Shown here in pieces: positions 50,600 to 60,535 of a DNA stretch of 64,000 nt. Position numbers and translations under genes: made by a program. Location: NCBI GenBank assembly GCA_947503155.1, contig CANNCL010000001.1, positions 1,116,001 to 1,180,000 of the forward strand, written 5' to 3'. Each line of letters opens with the position of its first letter. The stretch's first letter is position 1. The notes below the pieces were generated by a model. The model made no database searches, was not told the origin of the DNA, and saw nothing but the letters and a program-made list of their open reading frames with translations. This DNA comes from an uncultured Erythrobacter sp. (GTDB taxonomy: Bacteria; Pseudomonadota; Alphaproteobacteria; Sphingomonadales; Sphingomonadaceae).

Positions 50600-53086
50600 A
50601 TGACACGCAAGTTTGCTGCTTATGCAGCTGGCCTAATGGCCTGCAGCTCGTTTACCGCACCAGCATTTGCCCAAGATAATGACGCCGTCGCTGCCCCCGA
50701 AGCAGACGAGGGTGTAATCATCGTGACGGCAACCCGCCGCGCGCAAGACATTCAAGACGTTCCGATCGCCGTTACCGCGGTTGGTCAGGAACAGCTCGAC
50801 AAACAGGGCGTCGTCAACGTCCAGAATCTTACGCAAGTATCCCCCAGCTTCTCTACCTCGAACGCACAAATCGCGTCAGGTTCGGTGGTGCTGCGTATTC
50901 GCGGTGTCGGTACGACATCTAACAATATCGGTTTTGAAAGCGCGGTCGGCATCTTCGTCGATGGTGCGTATCAATCACGTCCGGGCGTGGCTCTGTCGGA
51001 ATTTGTCGACATCGAACGCGTCGAAGTTCTTCGCGGTCCGCAAGGCACTTTGTTCGGCCGCAACACATCGGCCGGCGCGCTGAACATCACCACCAACAAA
51101 CCGGATGTGACCTCGTTTGGCGGTTTCGCCAACGCAACCTACGGCAATCTGGATTTGATGAGCGTGCAAGGCGCGATCAACGCTCCGCTGGTTGAAGACA
51201 CGCTCGCCGTGCGTTTGACCGGTGCTTACCGTCAACGCGATGGTAATGTTGATATCGTTGATGCGAGCGGAAATGAGATCGGCCAATCCGGTACGATCGA
51301 CCAGTTCCTGGTTCGTGGTCAACTTGGCTATGAAAGCGAAGGCGGTGTCACGGCACGCTTGATCGTCGATTACTCTGAAAGCGAAAACCAATGCTGTGCA
51401 GCGGTTGAAGTCTTGGCAGATACGGGCCTCGAAGGCTCGCTTGTGGCTTTGGGGGCTCCTCCGCGCGGCGGCATGGCCTCTCCTTCGGTCGCGACCACTC
51501 CTTTCGACCAAGCCGCAGCAGAAAGAGTCCTTGGCAATCGCATCGCGACGGCCAGCCGGGTGCCAATGGCGAATGTTGAACAATACGGAATTACCGCTGA
51601 GGTCCAATTCCCGATCGGAGAATTCGCTGATCTGGTTCTGATTGGTTCTTACCGCGATTTCTCAGCAAGTGAGAATTACGATTCTGACTTCTCTGGCCTC
51701 GATGTGTTTGATGTCGATCGGCTCGACACCAATATTGAGACTTACACAGCAGAAGCCCGTTTGCAGGGCGAAGGGCTTGGCGGCGCTCTGAATTGGCTCG
51801 TCGGCGCTTATTATGCCGACGAATCGATTAACGCTGATATCGATTTCGCGCTTGGCGACGATTATGACCTTCTGGTCGGCGGGATCTTTGGCGGCGCAGT
51901 TGGCCCTGCTCCGCTTGCTCTGCTGACGGGATCTAGCCCATCACAGACCACCGCAACCAACGTCTATGCGCAGTCGAGCGAAAGCTATTCGTTCTTCACG
52001 CATAACTCGCTTGAACTCACCGACGGGCTGACCGCGACAATTGGTCTGCGTTATTCGGACGAGAGCAAGACCGGCGGCTTCCAACAAACAGCAATTAACA
52101 ATCCATCCTGCGACGGCGCGCTTGCTGCTGCAGGGGCTGGCCTGCTGCCACCGCCACTGGTCGGCGGTACGCTCGCACTCAGCTGTTTTGCCTTTGTTGC
52201 TCCGGCAAATGGTGCGGATGGCGAATTCTTCCCACTGCCGCGTGAATTCAACGTGCCGTTCAGCGATAGCGAGCTGATCTACACCGGTAAGCTGACCTAT
52301 GAATTTGAAGCGCCTGTCACGGCTTATCTCAGCTTCACTCACGGTTATAAGTCCGGCGGGATCAACCTTGATATTACCGCAAATACTGGCGGCGCTGATC
52401 CTTCCTTCCTTTCGGAAGAAGTTGATGCCTACGAATTTGGTGTGAAAGCGCAGTTCTTTGACCGCGCGGTGACCGCCAACGTTGCAGTGTTCCACGAAGA
52501 ATTCAGCGACTTCCAAGTGCTCGAATTCACCGGGGCTCAATTCACGACGTTTAACGTGGCAAGTGCGAAATCAACCGGTTTTGAACTTGAAACGGTTATC
52601 CGCCCGGACAGCAATCTGACGATCAATGCTGGTCTGACTTACACGAACGCCCGGTATCCGAGCAATTGTGACGGCGGCGTAACTTCGCTGAACGTGACAA
52701 CATTGTGCGGCAATTCGCTGACCAATGCGCCAACGATCGTGGCGATCATGGGCTTCAACTATGACCGCGACATCAGCAACAACCTGCGGGCGTTCTTGTC
52801 GAGCCAGGTCCGTACTGAAAGCGATCGCCGGACATCCACTCAGGCGCTGTTCTTGGGCACGGACACTCCGGTTCCGTTCGATATTCAGGACGGCAACACC
52901 AAGGTGAATGTGCGTGCCGGTATTGGCACGATTGATGAACGCTTCACACTGGAGCTTTGGGGCAACAACATCACCGACGTTGTGACCCGCGGTGTGACGT
53001 TCAACACCGTGCTGCGCGGCAGTTCACGTTCTGCCTTCTTACAAGATCCAGCGACATACGGTGTGACAATCCGCACCCAATTCTGA
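50600..53086 (+). CDS. TonB-dependent receptor
   Basis: This is an 828-aa outer-membrane receptor of the large sphingomonad type. The signal peptide ends at TAPAFAQD, the TonB box-like region is GVIIVTATRRAQDIQDVPIAVTAV, and the plug includes RIRGVGTTSNNIGFESAVGIFVDGAYQSRPGVALSEFVDIERVEVLRGPQGTLFGRNTSAGALNITT. The barrel has the usual SYSFFTHNSLELTDGLTATIGLRYS strand and ends with TYGVTIRTQF. Such receptors (cd01347 type) often import aromatic or lipid-like substrates or siderophores. The following catabolic genes make an organic substrate plausible. The ATG at 50600 has GAGAGGA upstream. A strong terminator follows. Confidence 0.93.
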   Translation: MTRKFAAYAAGLMACSSFTAPAFAQDNDAVAAPEADEGVIIVTATRRAQDIQDVPIAVTAVGQEQLDKQGVVNVQNLTQVSPSFSTSNAQIASGSVVLRIRGVGTTSNNIGFESAVGIFVDGAYQSRPGVALSEFVDIERVEVLRGPQGTLFGRNTSAGALNITTNKPDVTSFGGFANATYGNLDLMSVQGAINAPLVEDTLAVRLTGAYRQRDGNVDIVDASGNEIGQSGTIDQFLVRGQLGYESEGGVTARLIVDYSESENQCCAAVEVLADTGLEGSLVALGAPPRGGMASPSVATTPFDQAAAERVLGNRIATASRVPMANVEQYGITAEVQFPIGEFADLVLIGSYRDFSASENYDSDFSGLDVFDVDRLDTNIETYTAEARLQGEGLGGALNWLVGAYYADESINADIDFALGDDYDLLVGGIFGGAVGPAPLALLTGSSPSQTTATNVYAQSSESYSFFTHNSLELTDGLTATIGLRYSDESKTGGFQQTAINNPSCDGALAAAGAGLLPPPLVGGTLALSCFAFVAPANGADGEFFPLPREFNVPFSDSELIYTGKLTYEFEAPVTAYLSFTHGYKSGGINLDITANTGGADPSFLSEEVDAYEFGVKAQFFDRAVTANVAVFHEEFSDFQVLEFTGAQFTTFNVASAKSTGFELETVIRPDSNLTINAGLTYTNARYPSNCDGGVTSLNVTTLCGNSLTNAPTIVAIMGFNYDRDISNNLRAFLSSQVRTESDRRTSTQALFLGTDTPVPFDIQDGNTKVNVRAGIGTIDERFTLELWGNNITDVVTRGVTFNTVLRGSSRSAFLQDPATYGVTIRTQF

Positions 53087-53105
53087 TCTGATCAGAATAG
53101 GCGCA

Positions 53106-53143
53106 AAAAAGGGCGGCTCGGAAATTTCCGAGCCGCCCTTTTT
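53106..53143. terminator. Bidirectional intrinsic terminator
   Basis: A perfect 14-bp stem (GGGCGGCTCGGAAA and TTTCCGAGCCGCCC) is flanked by five or more A on the left and five T on the right. It separates the convergent TonB receptor and acyl-CoA dehydrogenase genes and should work in both directions. Confidence 0.93.
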
Positions 53144-53173
53144 GTTTGCGACGCTTAATCTCTAAGCGAAGGC

Positions 53174-54337
53174 TTACATCCCCCGCGCGATCAGCATCTT
53201 CATCACTTCATTCGAACCGCCAAAGATCCGCGTGATGCGGCTATCGCGGTACATTTTTGCGATAGGGTAATCGTTAATGTAGCCCGCGCCGCCATGCAGT
53301 TGCAGGCATTTGTCGACGACTTCGCCTTGCAGTTCGGTCAGCCAATATTTTGCCATAGACGCCGTTCCTACATCGAGCTCACCCTTGAGCAATTTAGCGA
53401 TGCAATCATTCACAAAAACGCGGCCAGCTGTGCCCTTGGCTTTTAGATCCGCAAGCACGAATTGGGTGTTCTGGAAATCCCAGATCGTCTGCCCAAACGC
53501 CTTGCGCCCTTTGACATATTCGACTGTCGTTTCCAGCGCCTTCTCAATGACGGTCGCTGCGCCCATTGCGATAACGAGGCGTTCCTGCGGAAGCTCTCCC
53601 ATCAACTGGTAGAACCCTTTGCCTTCGACACCGCCCAAAACATTGTCGCCAGGGATGAAGACGTCGTCAAAGAAGAGTTCTGACGTGTCAGCGGCGTCCA
53701 TCCCGATCTTGTCGAGTTTTCTGCCACGCTCAAAACCTTCGGCGCCGTCTGTTTCGAGCAATAGCAGCGAAATGCCTTTTGCCCGTTCATTCGGGTCAGT
53801 CTTTGCAACGACCACGATGAAATCGGCGGTCTGACCGTTGGAAATATAGGTCTTTGACCCGTTCAAACGATAGCCATTGCCGTCTTTCAACGCGGTGGTT
53901 GTGATCGATTGAAGGTCCGAACCGACGCCCGGCTCAGTCATCGCAATCGCACTGACCAATTCGCCGCTGACGAGTTTGGGAAGATATTTCTTCTTCTGCT
54001 CTTCTGTGCCGTGACGGACGAGATAAGGCAGGATGATGGTGTTGTGCAGACTGGCTGCGAAGCCATCCACTTCGTGTTTGGACTGTTGATCCAAAACCAC
54101 CATGTCATGCCGAAAATCCCCGCCATGGCCGCCATATTCTTCGGGAACGGATACGCCGAGCAAGCCCGCTGCGCCTGCTTCGTTCCAAAACTCGCGTTCT
54201 ACCTGGCCGTCTTCACGCCATTTCGCGACGCGTTTTTCGCCGGCATGTTGCTGATAAAATTTGCCAACGGCATCGGCGAAGATCGAGATTTCCTCTTCTT
54301 CCATAAATGCGGGTTGGGGCACGTCGATGACGGGCAT
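53174..54337 (-). CDS. Acyl-CoA dehydrogenase
   Basis: This is a 387-aa FAD flavoprotein catalysing alpha,beta-dehydrogenation of an acyl-CoA. Domain order is normal: an N-terminal helical domain (EEYGGHGGDFRHDMVVLDQ), the middle beta domain (AIAMTEPGVGSDLQSI, YISNGQTADFIVVVAKTD) and the C-terminal helical domain (GRKAFGQTIWDFQNTQF, QLHGGAGYINDYPIAKMYRDSRITRIFGGSNEVMK). The position occupied by the catalytic Glu of the medium-chain type (YEGT) is Gly here (FGGSNE), so the base probably lies elsewhere, as in long-chain and isovaleryl types. The ATG at 54337 has GAGAGGAA upstream. It follows the crotonase gene on the same strand. Confidence 0.93.
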   Translation of the reverse strand: MPVIDVPQPAFMEEEEISIFADAVGKFYQQHAGEKRVAKWREDGQVEREFWNEAGAAGLLGVSVPEEYGGHGGDFRHDMVVLDQQSKHEVDGFAASLHNTIILPYLVRHGTEEQKKKYLPKLVSGELVSAIAMTEPGVGSDLQSITTTALKDGNGYRLNGSKTYISNGQTADFIVVVAKTDPNERAKGISLLLLETDGAEGFERGRKLDKIGMDAADTSELFFDDVFIPGDNVLGGVEGKGFYQLMGELPQERLVIAMGAATVIEKALETTVEYVKGRKAFGQTIWDFQNTQFVLADLKAKGTAGRVFVNDCIAKLLKGELDVGTASMAKYWLTELQGEVVDKCLQLHGGAGYINDYPIAKMYRDSRITRIFGGSNEVMKMLIARGM

Positions 54338-54413
54338 GGTGTGTTCCTCTCTTGATTGATCTGCAAAGCTAAGAACGCGCGCTTCACTCAGAAGCGCACG
54401 CCGATCTAAATTC

Positions 54414-55175
54414 TTACTTGCCCTTCCAATTGGGCGCGCGTTTTTCTGCAAAGGCTGCTGCGCCTTCGCGGGCGTCCTCGGATACGAAGACTGGCGCAAT
54501 CAACTTCGCTTGATTGTCATACCGATCTTCCATCGCCCATCCGCGCGATTCCTTCATAACCTGTTTCGACACGCGGACCGCCAATGGGCCGTTGGCTGCA
54601 ATTTTGGCTGCCAATTCCATTGCGCCCTCCAATGCGGAGCCTTCCACAACATGGTTGATCATGCCCAAAGCATACGCACGAGGGGCGTCGATAAACTCAC
54701 CTGTCAGAGCCAGTTCCATCGCCACCCGCTCTGGGATTTGATCCGGCAACATCATCACCCCGCCAGCGGCAGCGACCAAGCCGCGTTTAGCCTCAGGGAT
54801 GCCAAATTTTGCGCCAGCACTGGCCACAACCAGATCGCAGGCAATCATCAATTCCAAACCGCCGGCCAACGCATAGCCTTCGACCGCAGCAATCAATGGT
54901 TTAGCGGGCGGAGCTTGAACCACGCCCGCAAAGCCGCGCCCGGGCACGCTCGGGCTTTCACCGCGCAAGAAACCTTTGAGATCCATCCCGGAACAGAACG
55001 TGCCGCCTGCGCCAGTGATAATACCCACTCGAAGATCATCTTCAGCGTCCAGGCGGTCCATCGCAGCGGCAATCGCTTCTGATGCCGCTTTTGTCATGGC
55101 ATTCTTCGCTTCTGGACGGTTGATCGTGACGATCAATACACCGTCTTTGACTTGGGTCAGGACTTCTTCACTCAC
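54414..55175 (-). CDS. Enoyl-CoA hydratase/isomerase (crotonase family)
   Basis: This is a 253-aa crotonase. The oxyanion-hole segments GAGGTFCSGMDLKGF and GYALAGGLELMIACDLVVAS are present. Both glutamates used by hydratases can be seen, one in GLELMIACD and one in FGIPEAKRGL, so hydratase activity is plausible. It lies 76 bases upstream of the acyl-CoA dehydrogenase on the same strand and would act at the next step of beta-oxidation. It is divergent from the thiolase operon, with starts about 115 bases apart. Confidence 0.92.
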   Translation of the reverse strand: MSEEVLTQVKDGVLIVTINRPEAKNAMTKAASEAIAAAMDRLDAEDDLRVGIITGAGGTFCSGMDLKGFLRGESPSVPGRGFAGVVQAPPAKPLIAAVEGYALAGGLELMIACDLVVASAGAKFGIPEAKRGLVAAAGGVMMLPDQIPERVAMELALTGEFIDAPRAYALGMINHVVEGSALEGAMELAAKIAANGPLAVRVSKQVMKESRGWAMEDRYDNQAKLIAPVFVSEDAREGAAAFAEKRAPNWKGK

Positions 55176-55291
55176 AGGTCTCTCTCCGCAGATTGATTAG
55201 CATTTTAAATAGAAACTCAAATCTTGTGTCAGGAGTGCAGGGGGCTTACGGATACGTCAACCGCATTTTCGATAATCGAGAGGACTTACCT

Positions 55292-56560
55292 ATGGGCGAA
55301 GCTTACATCATTGACGCAGTGCGCACCCCGCGCGGCATTGGCAAACAAGGCAAAGGCGCTTTGGCGGCGCAGCACCCCCAGCATCTTGCCGCGACGGTCA
55401 TGAAGGCGATTGCAACGCGCAATGGCCTCGACACCAGCACAGTCGATGATGTGATCTGGTCGGTTTCGACACAAGACGGGATGCAGGCGGGCGATCTGGG
55501 CCGGATGGCGGCGCTGGATGCGGGCTATGATATCACCTCCAGCGGCACGACGCTTGATCGGTTCTGCGGCGGCGGGATCACTTCGGTGAATTTGGCTGCG
55601 GCTCAGGTGATGAGCGGTATGGAAGATTGCGTCGTCGCAGGCGGCACAGAGATGATGAGCCTGACCGCTGCGATGGCCAAAGAGAAAATGGGCGCGGGGC
55701 TGAAACCGCCGATGATGGGCAGCTACAATGAACGCCTGCAAAAAGTGCACCCGCAATCGCACCAAGGGATTTGCGGAGATGCAATCGCCACCATTGAGGG
55801 CTTCACGCGCGAAGAGTTGGATGAGGTCGGCTATCGCTCTCAGCAACGCGCCGCAGAGGCGATTGGCGAGGGGCGTTTTGACAAATCACTGGTGCCGGTT
55901 GTGTTGGATGATGGCACGGTGTTGCTCGACAAAGACGAATATCCACGTCCGCAAACGACGCGTGAGGGGCTTGCCGAATTGGAGCCTGCTTTCACCAAGA
56001 TCGCCGATGTTCCGCTTGATAAAAACGGCACAACATTCCGCGGCCTGATCAATCAGAAATATCCCGATGTTGATATTCAGAACTTCCACCATGCGGGCAA
56101 TTCATCCGGCGTGGTTGACGGGGCTGCGGCGGTTCTGGTGTGCAGCAAAGAATATGCTGAGAAGCACGGTTTGAAACCGCGCGCGCGGATCGTTGCGACT
56201 GCCAATATGGGCGATGATCCCACGCTGATGCTCAACGCGCCGGTCCCGGCGGCTAAGAAAGTCTTGGCGAAAGCGGGTATGAGCTTAGAGGACATCGACC
56301 TGTTCGAAATCAACGAAGCCTTTGCAGTGGTCGCGGCCAAGTTCGTGCGCGATCTTGGGCTCGATTGGGACAAGGTCAACGTCAATGGCGGCTCTATCGC
56401 TTTGGGCCATCCGATCGGTGCGACCGGTTCGATCCTGATCGGTACGGTGATTGATGAATTGGAACGCCGCGATCTTAAAACTGGGCTTGTAACGATGTGC
56501 GCTGCTGGCGGTATGGCTCCGGCGATCATCGTGGAGCGGGTGGACGGCTTCGTTGACTGA
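55292..56560 (+). CDS. Acetyl-CoA C-acyltransferase (thiolase)
   Basis: This is a 422-aa thiolase. Catalytic C92 is in DRFCGGGITSVNLAAAQV, followed by NSSGVVDGAAAVLVCSKEYAEKH, NEAFAVVAAKF, the His motif GGSIALGHPIGATGS and the second Cys in TMCAAGGMAPA. It cleaves 3-ketoacyl-CoA. The ATG at 55292 has GAGAGGA upstream; the preceding 33 codons are not family-like. The stop overlaps the start of the next thiolase-like gene, giving a coupled pair. Confidence 0.93.
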   Translation: MGEAYIIDAVRTPRGIGKQGKGALAAQHPQHLAATVMKAIATRNGLDTSTVDDVIWSVSTQDGMQAGDLGRMAALDAGYDITSSGTTLDRFCGGGITSVNLAAAQVMSGMEDCVVAGGTEMMSLTAAMAKEKMGAGLKPPMMGSYNERLQKVHPQSHQGICGDAIATIEGFTREELDEVGYRSQQRAAEAIGEGRFDKSLVPVVLDDGTVLLDKDEYPRPQTTREGLAELEPAFTKIADVPLDKNGTTFRGLINQKYPDVDIQNFHHAGNSSGVVDGAAAVLVCSKEYAEKHGLKPRARIVATANMGDDPTLMLNAPVPAAKKVLAKAGMSLEDIDLFEINEAFAVVAAKFVRDLGLDWDKVNVNGGSIALGHPIGATGSILIGTVIDELERRDLKTGLVTMCAAGGMAPAIIVERVDGFVD

Positions 56561-58085
56561 CATCGCTGATAACACGCCCGTCATTATCGGGGTGGGGCAA
56601 TATTCGGAAGCCGTGGGCAAGCCGGGTTACGAAGCTCTATCCTATATGGATCTTGGCGGGCGTGCCTTGGCGGCGGCTATTGCGGATAGTGCGGCGACAG
56701 GTTCTGTGGCCGGAGCGCTCGATACGCTTGCAGCGATCCGTGCTTTTGAAATGTCGCGCCCGGATCGTGCGCCGCCGTTTGGCGGGTCGGACAATATCCC
56801 CCGCAGTTTCGCAAAGCGCGTTGGTGCAAGCCCGGCGCGTGCGATCCTGTCCACCACGGGCGGGCAGTATAATCAGAAACTCGTCGGCGAATTTGCTGCC
56901 GATATTGCCGCCGGGCGAAGCGAATGCGCGGCGATTGTCGGTTCAGAAGCTATTTCCACTGTGCTTGCACTGACTGCGAAGGGTGAGAAACCTGACTGGT
57001 CCGAAAAGGTCGGCGGGCCATGCGAAGATCGCGGCTTCGGCCTTGATGGAATGTTGGAGCCTGCGCTGTTTGCGCACGGGGCGACGGGGGCGATCCCATT
57101 ATATGCCATCGCTGAAAATGCGCGGCGGGCGAAATCGGGCAAGGGCCTGGAGGAATATCGCGCCGATATTGGCGGATTGTTCGCACCTTTCACAAAAGTC
57201 GCCGCGGCCAACCCCCACGCCGCCGCACCGAAAGAGCGCAGCGCTGAGGAATTAGCGACAATCACCGAACGCAACCGGATCGTTGCGGAACCGTATGCCC
57301 GGATGACAGTCGCGCGCGATCAGGTGAATCAGGCCGCCGCAATTATCCTCGCAAGCGCAGGCAAAGCGCGCGAGCTGGGCATTCCCGAAGACCGATGGGT
57401 GCATATCCATAGCGTGACGTCGGCAACGGAATTGGAGCTGTCAGAAAGGCCGGATTTATCAGCGAATCCGGCGTCGATAGCATCCGTTGAAACCGCGTTG
57501 CATATCGCCGGCAAGAAAATGGCCGACATGGCCTTCCTCGATTTCTACAGCTGTTTTGCGATCCCAGTCTTCAACCAATGCGACCATTTCGGCCTCGCCC
57601 ACGATGATCCGCGCGGATTGACACTGACAGGCGGATTGCCGTTCTTTGGAGGGGCAGGGAACAATTACTCGGCCCATGCCATTTGCGAAGCGGTCCAGCG
57701 GGTGCGCGGTGCGCGCGGCACTTATGCGCTGGTGGGCGCGAATGGCGGTTGGATGAGCAAATATGCGACCGGCATCTATTCCACTGATGCCGCCGATTGG
57801 TCAGATGGCAACCGCGTCCACGAAGTACCAAAAGCGGCCGATGCAGTGCCGCGCAGCAGCGGCCCGTTCGATAGCGCCACAGTCGAAAGCTACACAATCA
57901 ATCACAGCAAAACCGGCATTGATGTGGTCTTTATCGGACGGGACCCTGACGGAGCGCGGGTGGTGGGCAATGCGGACCTATCCGACGACGCCACACGCGC
58001 TGTATTTGAAAGCGGTCAGCCGTTCGGTGCCAATCTGAACGTGACGCGTGATGATCGCGGGCGCAATATGGGGCGCGTCGCCTAG
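56553..58085 (+). CDS. Thiolase-like acetyl-CoA acetyltransferase (SCP-x type)
   Basis: This 510-aa thiolase-fold protein belongs to the SCP2/SCP-x-like group found in lipid and steroid side-chain degradation. Blocks are PVIIGVGQYSE at the start, AAIVGSEAISTVLALTAKGEKPDWSE, FLDFYSCFAIPVFNQCDHFGL, LTGGLPFFGGAGNNYSAHAICEAV and GTYALVGANGGWMSKYATGIYS. A C-terminal OB-like tail (GIDVVFIGRDPDGARVVGNADL) follows the thiolase body. It starts at a TTG at 56553 whose frame overlaps the previous stop by eight bases, implying re-initiation. It may act with the preceding thiolase on a branched or cyclic acyl-CoA. Confidence 0.85.
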   Translation: MTDIADNTPVIIGVGQYSEAVGKPGYEALSYMDLGGRALAAAIADSAATGSVAGALDTLAAIRAFEMSRPDRAPPFGGSDNIPRSFAKRVGASPARAILSTTGGQYNQKLVGEFAADIAAGRSECAAIVGSEAISTVLALTAKGEKPDWSEKVGGPCEDRGFGLDGMLEPALFAHGATGAIPLYAIAENARRAKSGKGLEEYRADIGGLFAPFTKVAAANPHAAAPKERSAEELATITERNRIVAEPYARMTVARDQVNQAAAIILASAGKARELGIPEDRWVHIHSVTSATELELSERPDLSANPASIASVETALHIAGKKMADMAFLDFYSCFAIPVFNQCDHFGLAHDDPRGLTLTGGLPFFGGAGNNYSAHAICEAVQRVRGARGTYALVGANGGWMSKYATGIYSTDAADWSDGNRVHEVPKAADAVPRSSGPFDSATVESYTINHSKTGIDVVFIGRDPDGARVVGNADLSDDATRAVFESGQPFGANLNVTRDDRGRNMGRVA

Positions 58086-58729
58086 TCTGTCTTCAGGCGC
58101 GTCCCACCCATAAAGTCGAGTGCGTCGAAATTTTCTGGCGCTGGCACTTCGGTGATGGGGTCGTCTCGGTCATCGAATTCGGTGCGGAGTGCACGGCTCA
58201 TCACGGCGTGCATCGCATACATGCATGTCGTGTAAGTCAGCTCAAGGATTTCTTCGTCGCTAAACTCCGCTTTCAGCATGTCAAATAGCGCATCTGGAAC
58301 ACGCCCGGAATGCGTCACCAACCGGTCTGCATAGGCGAGTACAAGCCGTTCCCGCGCATCAAAACAGGACGCGGTTTGCCATGTCGGAATGGCTGTGATT
58401 TTGTCCTCGCTTACACCTAGCCCGCGCAGGCTCTTGCAATGCTGTGAGAACACAAATTGGCTGCTTGTGGCCCAGCCGGCCCAAGTCTGCCCCAATTCGC
58501 GCAAAACCGGATCAAGCTTGCGATCCGCGCTGCGGTAATAGGCAAAACCCTGCGCCGCGTGTTTCAGGGTAGCAGGGGAGTTTGCAAAGACCGTCCACCA
58601 ATCGCCCCGCGTGCCTGTCGCGGTTCCTGGCTCTGCAACTGGGTCGCGCGCACCAAACAGCATCGCATAAAGCGGCGCGACAGTGCTTTCCTCGGCTTCG
58701 TCCTTGGGGATTTCTCTTAGGCGCGGCAT
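58082..58729 (-). CDS. Carboxymuconolactone decarboxylase family protein
   Basis: This 215-aa protein has an AhpD-like helical fold (LRELGQTWAGWATSSQFVFSQHCKSLRGLGVSEDKITAIP, then FDARERLVLAYADRLVTHSGRVPDALFDML). Only a partial CxxC/H motif is seen, so peroxidase activity is uncertain. It starts right at the stop of the VOC gene (ATG at 58729 against stop 58732) and ends in a 4-base overlap with the convergent thiolase-like gene. The role in the cluster is unknown. Confidence 0.82.
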   Translation of the reverse strand: MPRLREIPKDEAEESTVAPLYAMLFGARDPVAEPGTATGTRGDWWTVFANSPATLKHAAQGFAYYRSADRKLDPVLRELGQTWAGWATSSQFVFSQHCKSLRGLGVSEDKITAIPTWQTASCFDARERLVLAYADRLVTHSGRVPDALFDMLKAEFSDEEILELTYTTCMYAMHAVMSRALRTEFDDRDDPITEVPAPENFDALDFMGGTRLKTD

Positions 58730-58731
58730 GA

Positions 58732-59259
58732 TCAATTCACCTGCTTTGTTGCGGGTTCATGTGCGACATCGTCTGGGCCAAACTCGCGCGTGGTCGCCGC
58801 AAATTCGAGCATGATGCCATTGGGGTCGGTGAAATAGACAGAGCGCACGAATACGCCTTCATGTTTCTGCCGGGCGATGCCTTGCGGACTGTCATCATGG
58901 TTGAATACCGCCGGGGTCAACGGGACGTCTGCCTCTTGGAGCCGCTCTATCGCTGCCTCCAATTCCTCTTCCGCCATGTCGAATGCGAGATGGTTCATTG
59001 AACCAACCGCAGTCTTTGCATCAAAAGGAAATTTCTTCACTGACGCGATGCCCGGTGCGGAGGGCGGCGCGTCTTCCCACCAGAAAAACGCGATCGCATT
59101 GCCATTGCCGCAATCAAAGAAAAAGTGTTGCCCTCCATCCGGCAGTTGCACCGTCTTGAACAATGGCATGTGCAATATCTCGGTGTAGAAATGCATCGTC
59201 TCTTTCATGTCGCGGCAAACCAGCGCGACATGATTGATCCCGTTTGTTTTGATCATCAT
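58732..59259 (-). CDS. VOC-family (glyoxalase/extradiol dioxygenase-like) protein
   Basis: This is a 175-aa single VOC module pair. GINHVALVCRDMKETMHFYTEILHM gives the first metal His, SMNHLAFDMAEEELEAAIERLQ the second, and VYFTDPNGIMLEFA the Glu. The tandem ATG at 59259/59256 has GGGGA upstream. It heads a two-gene minus-strand operon with the carboxymuconolactone decarboxylase-like gene and is divergent from the HPPD gene. The substrate is unknown; such enzymes include glyoxalases, epimerases and ring-cleavage dioxygenases. Confidence 0.85.
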   Translation of the reverse strand: MMIKTNGINHVALVCRDMKETMHFYTEILHMPLFKTVQLPDGGQHFFFDCGNGNAIAFFWWEDAPPSAPGIASVKKFPFDAKTAVGSMNHLAFDMAEEELEAAIERLQEADVPLTPAVFNHDDSPQGIARQKHEGVFVRSVYFTDPNGIMLEFAATTREFGPDDVAHEPATKQVN

Positions 59260-59362
59260 CGTCTCCCCGTGAAGAAGTGTGCCTGCGATGTCGCGGGGAT
59301 GCAATTGTGCGGTGCGCGCCGCTAGGCAAACGACCTTTGACAAATGCGGGTATTCTGCGTAT

Positions 59363-59382
59363 TTAGTTTCAAACGTAACTAA
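59363..59382. promoter_or_regulatory. Operator-like dyad between VOC and HPPD genes
   Basis: TTAGTT and AACTAA are separated by eight bases and share one dyad axis. The site is placed between the divergent VOC and HPPD genes, 23 bases before the HPPD start. The site and AT-richness suit a MarR- or Lrp-type regulator, which is not in the window. Confidence 0.4.
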
Positions 59383-59404
59383 TTTGAAAAAAGAGCGCCA
59401 GCCC

Positions 59405-60535
59405 ATGACAATCCAAACCCCTCTTCACCCCGGTGATCTGTTCGAAAATCCGGCCGGTCTCGACGGATTTGAATTTGTTGAATTTTGCGCTCCCGAAAAA
59501 GGCGCGCTGGAGCCTGTGTTTGAGGCGATGGGTTTCACTCTCGTCGCAAAACACCGCAGCAAAGATGTGGATTTGTGGCGGCAGGGCGGCATCAACCTGA
59601 TCGCCAATTACGAACCGCGCAGTGCAGCTTGGTATTTTGCGCGCGAACACGGTCCGTCGGCATGCGGCATGGCGTTCCGCGTGCGTGATGCGGTCAAAGC
59701 CTATGATCATTTGATCGCGCAAGGCGCAGAACCTGTTGCGAATGAACCCGGTGCGATGGAGCTTCGCATTCCTGCGATCCGCGGCATTGGCGGCGCGATC
59801 CTTTATCTGGTCGATCGCTATGCTGGGGCTGAGGGTAAGAACCTCACCATTTATGACATTGATTTTGATTATCTGCCGGGCGTTGATCCCCATCCAGAGG
59901 GAGCAGGCTTTCACACGATCGATCACCTGACGCATAATGTTTACACAGGCCGGATGAAATATTGGGCCGAATATTATGAGAGCCTGTTCAATTTTCAGGA
60001 AATCCGGTTCTTCGACATTAAGGGCGAATATACCGGCCTGACGTCGCAGGCCCTGACCGCGCCTGATGGCAAGATTCGCATTCCGCTTAACGAAGAAGGC
60101 GAAGGCGGCAAAGGCCAGATCGAGGAATTCCTGCGCGATTTTAACGGCGAAGGAATTCAGCATATCGCACTGATTTGTGATGATCTGGTCGCGTGCTGGG
60201 ACCGGCTAAAAGGATACGGCGTGCCGTTCATGACCGCGCCGCCTGAAACCTATTACCAAATGCTGGCAGAGCGACTGCCGGGCCACGGTGAAGACGCCGA
60301 AGCGCTAAAGATGCGCGGCATCTTGCTCGACGGGACGACAGAAGGCGGCGAGCCGCGTTTGCTTCTCCAAATCTTCGCCGAAGCGCAAATTGGTCCGGTG
60401 TTTTTCGAATTCATTCAACGCAAGGGCGATGATGGATTTGGCGAAGGCAATTTTAAAGCTCTGTTTGAAAGCATTGAGCGCGATCAGGTGGCGCGCGGCG
60501 TGCTTGATGCTGCACCGGCAGAGCCAGCCGAATGA
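59405..60535 (+). CDS. hppD: 4-hydroxyphenylpyruvate dioxygenase
   Basis: This 376-aa non-haem iron enzyme converts 4-hydroxyphenylpyruvate to homogentisate in tyrosine breakdown. The iron ligands fit: H174 in [13 protein letters not shown]253 in [10 protein letters not shown], and E335 in [24 protein letters not shown]. The FEFIQRKGD...GEGNFKALF ending is diagnostic for HPPD. The ATG at 59405 is chosen because the upstream extension is not homologous. The next gene starts inside its stop (ATGA). Homogentisate dioxygenase, maleylacetoacetate isomerase and fumarylacetoacetase are not in the window. Confidence 0.96.
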   Translation: MTIQTPLHPGDLFENPAGLDGFEFVEFCAPEKGALEPVFEAMGFTLVAKHRSKDVDLWRQGGINLIANYEPRSAAWYFAREHGPSACGMAFRVRDAVKAYDHLIAQGAEPVANEPGAMELRIPAIRGIGGAILYLVDRYAGAEGKNLTIYDIDFDYLPGVDPHPEGAGFHTIDHLTHNVYTGRMKYWAEYYESLFNFQEIRFFDIKGEYTGLTSQALTAPDGKIRIPLNEEGEGGKGQIEEFLRDFNGEGIQHIALICDDLVACWDRLKGYGVPFMTAPPETYYQMLAERLPGHGEDAEALKMRGILLDGTTEGGEPRLLLQIFAEAQIGPVFFEFIQRKGDDGFGEGNFKALFESIERDQVARGVLDAAPAEPAE